Below are positions 8,612 to 16,618 of a DNA stretch of 64,000 nt, piece by piece; position 1 is the stretch's first letter, and every line of letters starts with the position of its first letter. This DNA is from Pseudopedobacter sp037968815. Lineage in GTDB: Bacteria > Bacteroidota > Bacteroidia > Sphingobacteriales > Sphingobacteriaceae. Where the stretch lies: assembly GCA_037968815.1 (NCBI GenBank), contig JBBKWF010000021.1, positions 1 through 64,000 on the forward strand, in the 5' to 3' direction. A program made the position numbers and the translations under genes. The notes under the pieces are model-generated. The model was not told where the DNA came from and did not search any database. It was given only the letters and a program-made list of their open reading frames with translations.

Positions 8612-9490
8612 TTAAGATTCAAAAAACTCTTTTTCCGCTTTTAGCCTTTTCTTTTCAACGCTTGCTGATATATAAATGCTTAATTCATACAGAAGGAATA
8701 ATGGGAAACTAACTGTTAGCATCGTCGGAATATCCGGCGTAGGAGTTACTATTGCGGCAATAACCAATATTATAATTACTGCATACCTTCTTTGTTCTTT
8801 CATAAACTTAGGAGTCATGACACCTAGTTTTGAAAGGATGTAAATTACAATAGGAAGTTCAAATACTGCACCCGTACAAAGCGTTAAAGTGGCTACTGAT
8901 GAAAAGTAAGAAGTAATGGTGATGGTGTTTTCAATATCTGGACTAATGCTATAGTTTGATAAAAAGTTTACAGATAGTGGTGCAACAATAAAGTAACCAA
9001 ATAGCAACCCAATCATAAATAATAACGTCGCATAAAAAACAAAACCTGTGGCAGATTTTCTTTCACTATCTTTTAGTGCTGGCTTCACAAATCGCCAAAC
9101 TTCCCATAGTAAATATGGAAAGCCTAAAACTACCCCAGTCATTAAAGCGGAGTTAATTTGAAGGGTAAACTGACCTGCCATTTCCGTGTTGATGATTTTT
9201 CCTGGAATGTTAGTTATACAAAAGCCTGGTCCCATGTTGAAATACTCACCCACTCTACACATCATTCGGTAAGTCCAAAAGCTAGGCTTATGCGGACCCA
9301 TTATTATGGTGTCGAAAATAAAATCGTAGTAAACAAAACAAAAAATAGTGGTTATAACAATCGCAATTGCTGATCGAACAAGGTGTACTCTTAATTCTGC
9401 CAGATGATCAAAGAATGACATTTCGCCCTCAATGCTTTTTCCTTTATCTTTTATAGATTGTACTAAATCTGTTTTTCTTCCTTTGCTCAT
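8612..9490 (-). CDS. tatC: Sec-independent protein translocase subunit TatC
   Basis: TatC is the inner-membrane receptor that binds twin-arginine signal peptides and recruits TatA for export of folded proteins. The 292-residue product has a charged N-terminal leader, the family signature MSFFDHLAELRVHLVRS (24-40), and about six membrane segments. Between the first two there is an extended periplasmic loop typical of Bacteroidota TatC. The PDIPTMLTVSFPLFLLYELSIY segment near 252-273 is also typical. No tatA or tatB is present in the window. The gene sits between two strong terminators (8503-8537 and 9510-9547) and is probably transcribed alone. Confidence 0.95.
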   Translation of the reverse strand: MSKGRKTDLVQSIKDKGKSIEGEMSFFDHLAELRVHLVRSAIAIVITTIFCFVYYDFIFDTIIMGPHKPSFWTYRMMCRVGEYFNMGPGFCITNIPGKIINTEMAGQFTLQINSALMTGVVLGFPYLLWEVWRFVKPALKDSERKSATGFVFYATLLFMIGLLFGYFIVAPLSVNFLSNYSISPDIENTITITSYFSSVATLTLCTGAVFELPIVIYILSKLGVMTPKFMKEQRRYAVIIILVIAAIVTPTPDIPTMLTVSFPLFLLYELSIYISASVEKKRLKAEKEFFES

Positions 9491-9509
9491 TGTTATTTAT
9501 ATCCGAAAC

Positions 9510-9547
9510 AAAAATACCATTTTGAATTACGTCAAAATGGTATTTTT
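9510..9547. terminator. accC terminator closing the fatty-acid operon
   Basis: A 16-bp perfect stem pairs AAAAATACCATTTTGA (9510-9525) with TCAAAATGGTATTTTT (9532-9547) over a 6-nt loop. It is 18 nt below the accC stop codon and lies in the accC-tatC gap. Confidence 0.85.
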
Positions 9548-9565
9548 AGTTTTAAATTATATCAA

Positions 9566-10912
9566 TTAAACTTCTTCGCCTAATTCAAAAGATTCCATAA
9601 ACTTGGTGGTGAAATTACCAGCTCTAAAGTTAGGGTCTTTTAATAATTTTAAGTGAAAAGGTATCGTTGTTTTAACGCCTTCAATTACAAATTCGCTTAA
9701 CGCTCTTTCCATAGTGTTTAACGCTTCTTCTCTACTCTGTGCCACACAAATTAGTTTAGCAATCATAGAGTCGTAGTTAGGTGGAATAACGTAACCTGCG
9801 TAAACGTGAGTATCAACTCTTACTCCATGCCCACCTGGCGAGTGGAAATGAGTTATTTTTCCTGGAGAAGGTCTGAAGTTGTTGTACGGATCCTCTGCGT
9901 TTATACGGCACTCGATGGCGCACATTTCTGGGAAATATGATTTACCCGAAATTGGTATGCCCGAAGCTACCTTAATTTGTTCTTTGATTAAATCAAAGTT
10001 GATAACTTCTTCTGTAACTGGGTGCTCTACTTGGATACGAGTGTTCATTTCCATAAAGTAGAAGTTACGGTGCTTATCTACCAAAAACTCTACTGTACCA
10101 GCACCTTCATATTGAACGGCTTCGGCGCCTTTAATTGCAGCTGCACCCATTTTTTCACGCAATTCTTGCGTCATAAATGGAGATGGTGCTTCTTCAACTA
10201 ATTTTTGGTGACGACGTTGTATAGAACAATCTCTTTCTGATAAGTGACAAACTGTACCAAATTGATCTCCAATAACTTGAATTTCAATGTGGCGAGGGTC
10301 TTCGATGTATTTTTCAAGATACATACCATCGTTACCGAAAGCAGCTGCAGATTCTTGACGGGCAGAATTCCACGCATCTTCAAAATCTTCATCTTTCCAA
10401 ACTTGTCTCATTCCACGGCCACCACCACCTGCGGTAGCTTTTAAAATTACCGGGTAACCAATTTCATTTGCAATTTTTATTCCTTGCTTTACATCAGTAA
10501 GCAGACCTTCTGAACCTGGAATAGTGGGTACACCCGCTAGTTTCATGGTGTCTTTTGCCGATGCTTTATCACCCATTCCATTAATTTGCTCTGCTGTAGC
10601 TCCAATAAATTTAATGCCGTATTCTTTACAAATGGCAGAAAATTTAGCGTTTTCAGACAAAAATCCGTAACCCGGATGAATGGCATCTGCATTAGTTAAC
10701 TCTGCTGCAGAAATAATATTAGGGATATTTAAGTAAGAATCTTTACTTGGTGGCGGGCCTATGCAAACAGCTTCGTCCGCAAAACGAACATGTAAACTTT
10801 CTCTATCTGCGGTAGAATACACTGCAACTGTTTTTACACCCATTTCTTTACAGGTGCGGATAATGCGCAGTGCAATTTCCCCTCTATTGGCAATTAATAT
10901 TTTTTTAAACAT
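9566..10912 (-). CDS. accC: Acetyl-CoA carboxylase, biotin carboxylase subunit
   Basis: This subunit uses ATP to carboxylate the biotin on AccB, the first half-reaction of malonyl-CoA synthesis. The 448 residues match the family length of about 449. Visible parts are the N-terminal Rossmann-like segment FKKILIANRGEIALRIIRTC, the glycine-rich ATP-grasp loop KATAGGGGRGMR (158-169), the HIEIQVIGD and CHLSERDCSIQRRHQKLVEE segments, and the active-site block MEMNTRIQVEHPVTE near 287-301. It is the last gene of the operon, 70 nt after accB and followed by a terminator. The absence of C-terminal biotinyl or carboxyltransferase domains sets it apart from propionyl-CoA or pyruvate carboxylases. Confidence 0.97.
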   Translation of the reverse strand: MFKKILIANRGEIALRIIRTCKEMGVKTVAVYSTADRESLHVRFADEAVCIGPPPSKDSYLNIPNIISAAELTNADAIHPGYGFLSENAKFSAICKEYGIKFIGATAEQINGMGDKASAKDTMKLAGVPTIPGSEGLLTDVKQGIKIANEIGYPVILKATAGGGGRGMRQVWKDEDFEDAWNSARQESAAAFGNDGMYLEKYIEDPRHIEIQVIGDQFGTVCHLSERDCSIQRRHQKLVEEAPSPFMTQELREKMGAAAIKGAEAVQYEGAGTVEFLVDKHRNFYFMEMNTRIQVEHPVTEEVINFDLIKEQIKVASGIPISGKSYFPEMCAIECRINAEDPYNNFRPSPGKITHFHSPGGHGVRVDTHVYAGYVIPPNYDSMIAKLICVAQSREEALNTMERALSEFVIEGVKTTIPFHLKLLKDPNFRAGNFTTKFMESFELGEEV

Positions 10913-10982
10913 AATAACGGTTTTATCTATCTGTTAATTTGTGTGAAGGGCAAATAATAGCCCAAATTGTAATACAAATAAA

Positions 10983-11459
10983 CTATGATGGATCTACCAG
11001 GAATAGTGGTTGGTCGTATTCAACAGGTTGAGAATTTTCAACCAATACTTTAACAATTTTACCTGAAACTTCTGATTCAATTTCATTGAAAAGCTTCATA
11101 GCTTCTATAATACATAAAGTTTGTCCAGGTGATATTTCGTCACCGATGTTGGCCAAGCTAGGCTTATCTGGAGATGATGAACGGTAAAAAGTTCCAATCA
11201 TTGGAGACTTAACGATGATGTATTTACTATTGTCGTCTTCAGCAACCACAGGAGTAGTTGGTACTGCTACGGGTGCTTGTTGAGCAACTGGAGCAGGTGC
11301 AACGGCATGAACTTGAGGAGCTGGTGCAGCTACGTATGTAGGTTCTTGCGTTGTTTTTATGGTGATTTTAAAGTCTTGTTCTTCAATAGAAACTTCATTC
11401 ACGCCTGATTTTGAAACAAATTTAATCAGATCTTGAATTTGTTTAATGTCCATTCCCAT
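10983..11459 (-). CDS. accB: Acetyl-CoA carboxylase biotin carboxyl carrier protein
   Basis: This protein carries the covalently bound biotin that shuttles CO2 between AccC and the carboxyltransferase. The 158-residue chain has an N-terminal dimerisation part (MDIKQIQDLIKFVSKSGVNEVSIEE), a Pro/Ala/Val-rich flexible linker (about 43-72), and a C-terminal biotinyl domain with the motif EAMKLFNEIES. The biotinylated Lys is at position 122. It precedes accC, as is usual. An alternative start at Met3 would shorten it by two residues. Confidence 0.97.
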   Translation of the reverse strand: MGMDIKQIQDLIKFVSKSGVNEVSIEEQDFKITIKTTQEPTYVAAPAPQVHAVAPAPVAQQAPVAVPTTPVVAEDDNSKYIIVKSPMIGTFYRSSSPDKPSLANIGDEISPGQTLCIIEAMKLFNEIESEVSGKIVKVLVENSQPVEYDQPLFLVDPS

Positions 11460-11526
11460 ATTGGTGAGTTTTTAAATTTTGTGTTTAATTTAGAAATCTA
11501 ATATAACAATTATCTATAAAAATAAA

Positions 11527-12516
11527 TTAGTATGCCCACTTAAGGTATAATGAACCCCAAGTAAAGCCTCCGCCAAAAGCGGCAAGTACTATATTATCTC
11601 CTTTTTTTAATTTACTTTCCCATTCCCATAAGCAAAGTGGGATAGTGCCGTTGGTGGTGTTGCCGTATTTTTGGATATTAATCATCACCTTTTCAGAACC
11701 AACGCCCATGCGATTTGCCGTGGCATCAATAATACGTTTGTTAGCTTGATGAGGTACTAACCACGCAATATCATCTGCGGTAAGGTTATTTTTATCCATA
11801 ATTTCTGCTGCAACATCTGCCATGTTTGTTACTGCAAATTTAAACACGGCTTGTCCCTCTTGATAAACAGCGTGTTGGTTTGTATCAACTGTTTCGTGAG
11901 TTGCAGGGTTTAATGAGCCCCCTGCTTTTATATTTAAGTATGCTTTTCCAGAACCATCGCTTTTAAGTATCGAGTCGATAATTCCGTTACCTTCATCATT
12001 AGGTTCTAACAATGCTGCGCCACATCCATCACCAAAAATAATACAGGTTACCCTGTCTTGATAATTGATAATGGATGACATTTTATCGCCACCTACAACC
12101 AATACTTTTTTATGTTTGCCCGACTCAATAAATTGAGCTCCGGTGCTTAAACCAAATAAAAAGCCTGAACAAGCTGCCTGTAAATCATATCCCCAAGCAT
12201 TTTTTGCTCCAATTTTATCAGCTAAAATATTTGCAGTAGCAGGGAAAGGCATATCTGGAGTAGAGGTACAGAAAATAATTAAGTCAATTTCTTCGGCGCT
12301 AATTCCTCTTTTTTTAAGTAATCCTTCTACGGCTGGCACTGCCATATCAGAAGTTGCTAAACCTTCGCCTTTTTGTATCCTTCTTTCTTTTATCCCTGTG
12401 CGACTGGTAATCCACTCATCATTTGTATCTACCATTGTTTCTAACTCTTGATTAGTTAGAACATAATCTGGTACATAACCGTTTACAGCGGTAATTGCAG
12501 CATGAATTTTGCTCAT
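11527..12516 (-). CDS. fabH: Beta-ketoacyl-ACP synthase III
   Basis: FabH starts type II fatty-acid synthesis by condensing acetyl-CoA or a branched acyl-CoA with malonyl-ACP. The catalytic triad is visible: Cys116 in LQAACSGF, His256 in VPHQANKR and Asn286 in YGNTTNGT. The glycine-rich C-terminal loop AAFGGGFTWGS is intact. The 329-residue length is normal. It is 10 nt after plsX in the same orientation, an arrangement common in bacteria, which links it to membrane lipid synthesis. Primer preference cannot be read from the sequence by eye. Confidence 0.97.
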   Translation of the reverse strand: MSKIHAAITAVNGYVPDYVLTNQELETMVDTNDEWITSRTGIKERRIQKGEGLATSDMAVPAVEGLLKKRGISAEEIDLIIFCTSTPDMPFPATANILADKIGAKNAWGYDLQAACSGFLFGLSTGAQFIESGKHKKVLVVGGDKMSSIINYQDRVTCIIFGDGCGAALLEPNDEGNGIIDSILKSDGSGKAYLNIKAGGSLNPATHETVDTNQHAVYQEGQAVFKFAVTNMADVAAEIMDKNNLTADDIAWLVPHQANKRIIDATANRMGVGSEKVMINIQKYGNTTNGTIPLCLWEWESKLKKGDNIVLAAFGGGFTWGSLYLKWAY

Positions 12517-12528
12517 ATATTTGATATA

Positions 12529-13470
12529 TTAAGAATTGAAAGCTGTTTTGAACTTTTCAATAATTTGGCTTTCAACCATGTCCTTAGACAATAGTATCAT
12601 GTTTTTTATGGCCTCTGGGCTAGAAATCCCATGTCCGATAATTACAGGTGCATTTACTCCTAAAATTGGACTTCCTCCGTATTGTTCGTAATTAAACCTA
12701 TCAAAAAATTCATCTTTTAATCCTTTTTTAAGGGTTAAAACGTAAAAAGATTCTGCTAGTTTTAAAACAATATTTCCGGTAAATCCGTCGCAAACCATTA
12801 CGTCAGATTTTGCGTTAAACAAATCTCTACCTTCAATGTTTCCGGCAAAATTTATCTTTGGAGATGCTTTTAATAGAGGGTATGTTGCTTGTGTAAGCAT
12901 ATTACCTTTTTCTGCTTCCTCGCCTAAGTTCATCAAGCCAACTTTAGGTTCAGCTATTTGATAAACATATTTTGCATATAAGCTTCCCATTATTGCAAAC
13001 TGCATTAAATGCTCTGGTTTGCAATCTGCATTAGCACCCGCATCTAATAAAAGGCCGAAACCACCTTTTTCTTTTGGGATAACAGTTGAAATAGCGGGTC
13101 TTAATACGCCTTCAATTGCTTTAACGCTGAACATGGCACCTACTAGCATAGCCCCAGTATTGCCAGCTGATGCAAAAGAATCAATTATTCCTGCTTTTAG
13201 CTGTTGAAAGCCTACAGAAATACTTGAGTTTGCTTTTTGAACTATAGCTTTTGTGGGATGTTCTCCCATGCCAATTACTTCTGTAGTATGTACATACTCA
13301 AAAAGATCGGGGTTAAAACTATGTTCTTTAAGGATGGGGGTAATTTGGTCTTTATCTCCAAATAATACTAGGTGTTGATCTTTTGATAGGTTTTGATGTG
13401 CTGCAATTGCTCCTAGTACGGTTGCGTTTGGCGCATAATCACCACCCATTATATCTAAACCAATTTTCAT
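12529..13470 (-). CDS. plsX: Phosphate acyltransferase PlsX
   Basis: PlsX makes acyl-phosphate from acyl-ACP, feeding PlsY for phospholipid synthesis; it is a peripheral membrane enzyme. The 313-residue chain starts MKIGLDIMGGDYAPNATVLGA, the hallmark of the family. It contains SFASAGNTGAMLVGAMF, LMNLGEEAEKGN and NIEGRDLFNAKSDVMVCDGFTGNIVLK. It is the third gene of the DUF177-rpmF-plsX-fabH-accB-accC array. A terminator-type hairpin and a smaller hairpin (13504-13525) separate it from rpmF, so plsX may have its own promoter. Confidence 0.97.
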   Translation of the reverse strand: MKIGLDIMGGDYAPNATVLGAIAAHQNLSKDQHLVLFGDKDQITPILKEHSFNPDLFEYVHTTEVIGMGEHPTKAIVQKANSSISVGFQQLKAGIIDSFASAGNTGAMLVGAMFSVKAIEGVLRPAISTVIPKEKGGFGLLLDAGANADCKPEHLMQFAIMGSLYAKYVYQIAEPKVGLMNLGEEAEKGNMLTQATYPLLKASPKINFAGNIEGRDLFNAKSDVMVCDGFTGNIVLKLAESFYVLTLKKGLKDEFFDRFNYEQYGGSPILGVNAPVIIGHGISSPEAIKNMILLSKDMVESQIIEKFKTAFNS

Positions 13471-13503
13471 TGAGATAAGTTGCTTTTAAAAAAGTTGCTC
13501 TGT

Positions 13504-13525
13504 AAACCAACGGTATTGTTGGTTT
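13504..13525 (-). other. Hairpin in the plsX leader
   Basis: AAACCAAC (13504-13511) pairs perfectly with GTTGGTTT (13518-13525) over a 6-nt loop, 34 nt upstream of the plsX start codon. It could be a leader structure for plsX or a second attenuator after the rpmF terminator. Nothing further identifies it. Confidence 0.4.
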
Positions 13526-13533
13526 GAGGGTTT

Positions 13534-13588
13534 AAAAAAAATCCTTGTGTAAGGTAATAAATAATTATTTACCATCACAAGGATTTTT
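13534..13588. terminator. Terminator or attenuator after rpmF
   Basis: AATCCTTGTG at 13540-13549 pairs with CACAAGGATT at 13576-13585. An inner stem of GGTAA (13553-13557) with TTACC (13569-13573) extends the hairpin, and the flanking A- and T-runs complete it. It lies 13 nt below the rpmF stop, so ribosomal-protein transcription can be cut or reduced before the lipid genes. Confidence 0.75.
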
Positions 13589-13600
13589 ACATGCATATTA

Positions 13601-13792
13601 TTATGCAATAGAAGTATTTTCTATCAACAATTTACCTCTTAAGTAAAGGTTACCGTCAATATTGTAAGCTCTGTGTGGTAAGTGTACTGCACCAGTTTCT
13701 TTGTCAAGCCACAATGAAGGAGCTGTTGCTTTATAGTGAGTTCTTCTTTTATCTCTTCTTGATTTGGAGATTTTTCGTTTTGGATGTGCCAT
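13601..13792 (-). CDS. rpmF: 50S ribosomal protein L32
   Basis: This is a small protein of the large ribosomal subunit. The 63-residue chain starts MAHPKRKISKSRRDKRRTHYKATAPSLWLD, the typical L32 N-terminus. The later part TGAVHLPHRAYNIDGNLYLRGKLL lacks the four zinc-binding cysteines, so this is the zinc-free (C-minus) form. It follows the DUF177 gene by 12 nt, a pairing conserved across bacteria. Confidence 0.97.
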   Translation of the reverse strand: MAHPKRKISKSRRDKRRTHYKATAPSLWLDKETGAVHLPHRAYNIDGNLYLRGKLLIENTSIA

Positions 13793-13804
13793 TTTTTCCT
13801 ATTT

Positions 13805-14341
13805 TTAATTTTTCCTAATGTTCTTTAATACGTCCCACCTTGGGTCTTGCTCTTCGCTTTCACTGTTTCCGTCCTCTATAGAAAGCTCGTCTATTTTTTC
13901 GAGCATCTCTAAATCGCAGGCTGGTGTGTTTCCCGGATCCTCACAAATACTAATGTATGGAACCGCTAAGTTGATAATCTCATATATAAACGATGATACG
14001 TCAACTTCACTTTCACTCTTTGTAATAATTATAACTTCTTCGCTGTCTGCCAAATCATCAGATTCGGTGAATTTAGCGATTAGCCTGTCTTTGGTATCTA
14101 ACTCGTGAGGAAAACTACTCAGACATTTATCACAGCTTAATTGTATTTTACCTTTGATGTGAAAGTTGAGAATCATTAAAGTTTCTCTTCTTTCTAAAAG
14201 CAAACTTACACTAAGCAAGCCATCTTTTACCAAAGAATATTCAAACTCATCAAAAAAACGTCCATCAACTTCAAAATTAAATTGATGTTGACCAATCTTT
14301 AATCCCGTAAAGGGTATTGAATATTGTTTTAACGATTTCAA
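13805..14341 (-). CDS. DUF177 (YceD-like) protein
   Basis: This family is linked to 23S rRNA accumulation and sits next to rpmF in many bacteria and in plants. The 178 residues include the conserved pair CDKC at Cys70/Cys73, and a second Cys pair at 133 and 142 (CEDPGNTPACD) that could complete a metal site. The C-terminal block DPRWDVLKNIRKN is typical of the Bacteroidota members. It is the first gene of the lipid/ribosome operon. The molecular function is not established for this organism. Confidence 0.9.
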   Translation of the reverse strand: MKSLKQYSIPFTGLKIGQHQFNFEVDGRFFDEFEYSLVKDGLLSVSLLLERRETLMILNFHIKGKIQLSCDKCLSSFPHELDTKDRLIAKFTESDDLADSEEVIIITKSESEVDVSSFIYEIINLAVPYISICEDPGNTPACDLEMLEKIDELSIEDGNSESEEQDPRWDVLKNIRKN

Positions 14342-14597
14342 AGTTCGACAATTAAGCCTGCAAATTTAGGAAAAATTATTAAGCCCTAAAGGTTTTTTTA
14401 AAAAAACAAAAACAGGCAATTAAGCCATCTTCTTATAAAGCATCAACAGCTAAAAAGCTTTATTTTTAGCCATATAGACTGTGTTTTTAATAATATCGAT
14501 ACTATTTTATAATAGCCATAAAATAGCATACTGTTAAGCGCATTTGAATTCTTGTAAATTTAAATGCGCTTATTTCTGCCTAAAAACCTTAATTGTT
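14342..14597. other. Hairpin cluster between pdxA and the DUF177 gene
   Basis: No gene is seen. Three perfect inverted repeats follow one another: GCTAAAAA (14449-14456) with TTTTTAGC (14463-14470); CTATTTTAT (14502-14510) with ATAAAATAG (14518-14526); and AAGCGCATTT (14536-14545) with AAATGCGCTT (14562-14571). The last is nearest the pdxA stop and probably terminates pdxA. The others could be further terminators or the leader of the DUF177 operon. Confidence 0.55.
14536..14571 (-). terminator. Probable pdxA terminator hairpin
   Basis: AAGCGCATTT and AAATGCGCTT form a 10-bp stem, extended inward by AATT/AATT pairing around one unpaired base on each side. It is 26 nt below the pdxA stop. The sequence after it on the minus strand is only moderately U-rich, so its efficiency is uncertain. 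Confidence 0.5.
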
Positions 14598-15653
14598 TTA
14601 ATCTCTATCTCTACTGTGTTTGCTAAAAGGAAGTGTGTTTTTAACCATTTCCTCTTGCTCTCTTCGGCGTTCTACAATATGAACAGCTTTAAAAAGAGCA
14701 TCTCTGAAAGAGCTGGCAGAAGCAATATTTTTACCAGCAATATCATAACCGGTGCCATGATCTGGCGAGGTACGTACTACAGGTAAACCAGCGGTAAAGT
14801 TTACGCCGTGATGAAATGCTAAAGATTTAAAAGGAATTAAGCCTTGGTCATGGTACATTGCTAAAACTGCATCGAACTGAGCAAAGGCTTGGTTCCCAAA
14901 AAAGCCATCTGCCGGGAAAGCTCCGAAAGCAAAAATGCCTTCTTTTTGTGCAAGCTCAATTGCTGGGTGAATAATTTCTTCTTCTTCCATACCAATTAAA
15001 CCACTATCGCCGGAATGAGGGTTTAATCCTAAAACAGCAATTTTTGGTTTTTCTACCCAAAAATCATATTTTAATGAGTGGTTCATTAAACGTAATTTGG
15101 ATAAGATGGCTTCTTGCGTTATACCAGCTGCAACCTCTTTAACCGGAATATGTCCCGTAACCACACCAATTTTTAACTCATCACTTACCAAAAACATTAA
15201 CGAATCTGGCGAACCAGCCATTGCTTGGATATATTCTGTATGCCCGTGAAAAGTAAATTCATCACTTTGGATATTGTGTTTATTAATTGGTGCTGTTACT
15301 AAAGCATCAATTTTTCCAGCAATTAAATCTTGTGTGGCTCTTTGTAATGATAGGAAGGCGTATTTTCCGCCAATATCATTAGCTTTTCCCAGTTCAATTT
15401 TCACATCTTCTTCCCAGCAATTAATCATATTTGCTTTGCCTGCATGAGCTTGCTCGGGCTGATTAATTACTTGGAAAATAAATTCTTGTATGCCAGCCGC
15501 TTTTCTGTGAAAAGAGGCAACTTTGGTATGTCCGTAAACAATTGGGGTGCAATATTGGTAAATCTGAGACTCGGAAAGTGTCTTGATAATAACCTCTAAA
15601 CCTATCCCGTTTACATCTCCGATTGATATTCCTACTTTTAACAACTCGCTCAT
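14598..15653 (-). CDS. pdxA: 4-hydroxythreonine-4-phosphate dehydrogenase
   Basis: PdxA oxidises 4-phosphohydroxy-L-threonine with NAD(P) in the DXP-dependent route to pyridoxal phosphate. The 351-residue chain shows the GDVNGIG motif (12-18), a variant of GDPNGIG. It also has the HGHTEYIQAMAG, GLNPHSGDSGLIG, YHDQGLIPFK and TSPDHGTGYDIAGK segments that carry the metal- and substrate-binding His and Asp residues. It is divergent from rsmA across a 105-bp gap, a neighbourhood often seen (pdxA-rsmA) in bacteria. Confidence 0.96.
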   Translation of the reverse strand: MSELLKVGISIGDVNGIGLEVIIKTLSESQIYQYCTPIVYGHTKVASFHRKAAGIQEFIFQVINQPEQAHAGKANMINCWEEDVKIELGKANDIGGKYAFLSLQRATQDLIAGKIDALVTAPINKHNIQSDEFTFHGHTEYIQAMAGSPDSLMFLVSDELKIGVVTGHIPVKEVAAGITQEAILSKLRLMNHSLKYDFWVEKPKIAVLGLNPHSGDSGLIGMEEEEIIHPAIELAQKEGIFAFGAFPADGFFGNQAFAQFDAVLAMYHDQGLIPFKSLAFHHGVNFTAGLPVVRTSPDHGTGYDIAGKNIASASSFRDALFKAVHIVERRREQEEMVKNTLPFSKHSRDRD

Positions 15654-15758
15654 ACAAAAGATAATTTTTATAAATTTCTTGCAAAATAAAGATTTTGGAA
15701 CGAATGTTAATTTTAAAGATTAAACTTTCCGTAATTTGTAGCTCATCTTTACAAAAAT

Positions 15759-16538
15759 ATGAGTCAGGTAAAAGCCAAAAAGCACTTAGGACAGCATTTT
15801 TTAACCGATAAAAATATCGCAGAAAAAATTGTGAATAGTCTAGTGCATCACGATAAGTACGATAAAGTTTTAGAAGTTGGACCAGGAATGGGCGTGTTGT
15901 CTGATTTTTTGTTGCAGAAAAAAGAATACGAAACTTATTTAATTGATATCGATACAGAATCGTTTCATTTTCTTCATAAAAAATACCCAGAATTGGGGGA
16001 TAAGCTGTTGAATGCAGATTTTTTGCACCTAAATTTTAAAGATGTTTTTCCATCAAGTTTTGCCATTATAGGGAACTTTCCTTACAATATCAGCTCGCAG
16101 ATTTTATTTAAGATTTTGGATAACAGAAATCAAGTGCCAGAGGTAGTTGGGATGTTCCAAAAAGAAGTAGCTGAACGCTGTTGTGCTAAACCCGGCAGTA
16201 AGGAGTATGGGATTTTAAGCGTCTTTTTGCAGGCTTATTTTAAATGCGAGTATTTGTTTACGGTAAAAGCCGGAGTTTTTAACCCACCACCCAAGGTGCT
16301 TTCTGGGGTGCTTAGGTTAAGCAGAAACGAAATAAAAGAGTTGGGCTGTAATGAAAAACTATTTTGGCAAGTGGTAAAAGCTGGGTTTAACCAAAGAAGA
16401 AAGACTTTAAGTAACTCTTTGTCAGGAATTATTCCGAAAGAGAAACAAAATGAGGATGCCGTTTGGGCTTTGAGAGCTGAACGCTTGAGTGTAAAGGATT
16501 TTGTGGAGTTGACGAATTTGATTGAGGGGGGGAGTTAA
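15759..16538 (+). CDS. rsmA: 16S rRNA dimethyladenosine transferase
   Basis: RsmA (KsgA) dimethylates two adjacent adenosines near the 3' end of 16S rRNA during small-subunit maturation. The 259 residues start MSQVKAKKHLGQHFLTDKNIAEKIV, the family N-terminus. The SAM-binding loop is EVGPGMGVL (39-47). The catalytic N(L/F)PY motif is NFPY (106-109). The C-terminal part contains KAGFNQRRKTLSNSL. The start codon lies 105 nt from divergent pdxA. Confidence 0.97.
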   Translation: MSQVKAKKHLGQHFLTDKNIAEKIVNSLVHHDKYDKVLEVGPGMGVLSDFLLQKKEYETYLIDIDTESFHFLHKKYPELGDKLLNADFLHLNFKDVFPSSFAIIGNFPYNISSQILFKILDNRNQVPEVVGMFQKEVAERCCAKPGSKEYGILSVFLQAYFKCEYLFTVKAGVFNPPPKVLSGVLRLSRNEIKELGCNEKLFWQVVKAGFNQRRKTLSNSLSGIIPKEKQNEDAVWALRAERLSVKDFVELTNLIEGGS

Positions 16539-16572
16539 TTAAGTACTTAATAAAAACTAGTAAGTTTTATTA
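16539..16572. repeat. Palindrome and hairpin after rsmA
   Basis: The 12-bp palindrome TTAAGTACTTAA lies at 16539-16550. It overlaps a hairpin whose arms TAATAAAAACT (16548-16558) and AGTTTTATTA (16563-16572) pair with one bulge. It starts directly after the rsmA stop and could act as a weak terminator. Confidence 0.45.
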
Positions 16573-16618
16573 AACAAATAATAAAGAGCATTCGCTCTTA
16601 ACAATACAAACAATAACA

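Noticed and set aside
8612..9490. tatC lacking adjacent tatA/tatB as an anomaly
   Set aside because: Tat genes are often scattered in Bacteroidota, so the lone tatC is not unusual.
14544..14786. 80-codon plus-strand frame at the end of pdxA
   Set aside because: It overlaps the pdxA terminator and coding end and has no supporting features.
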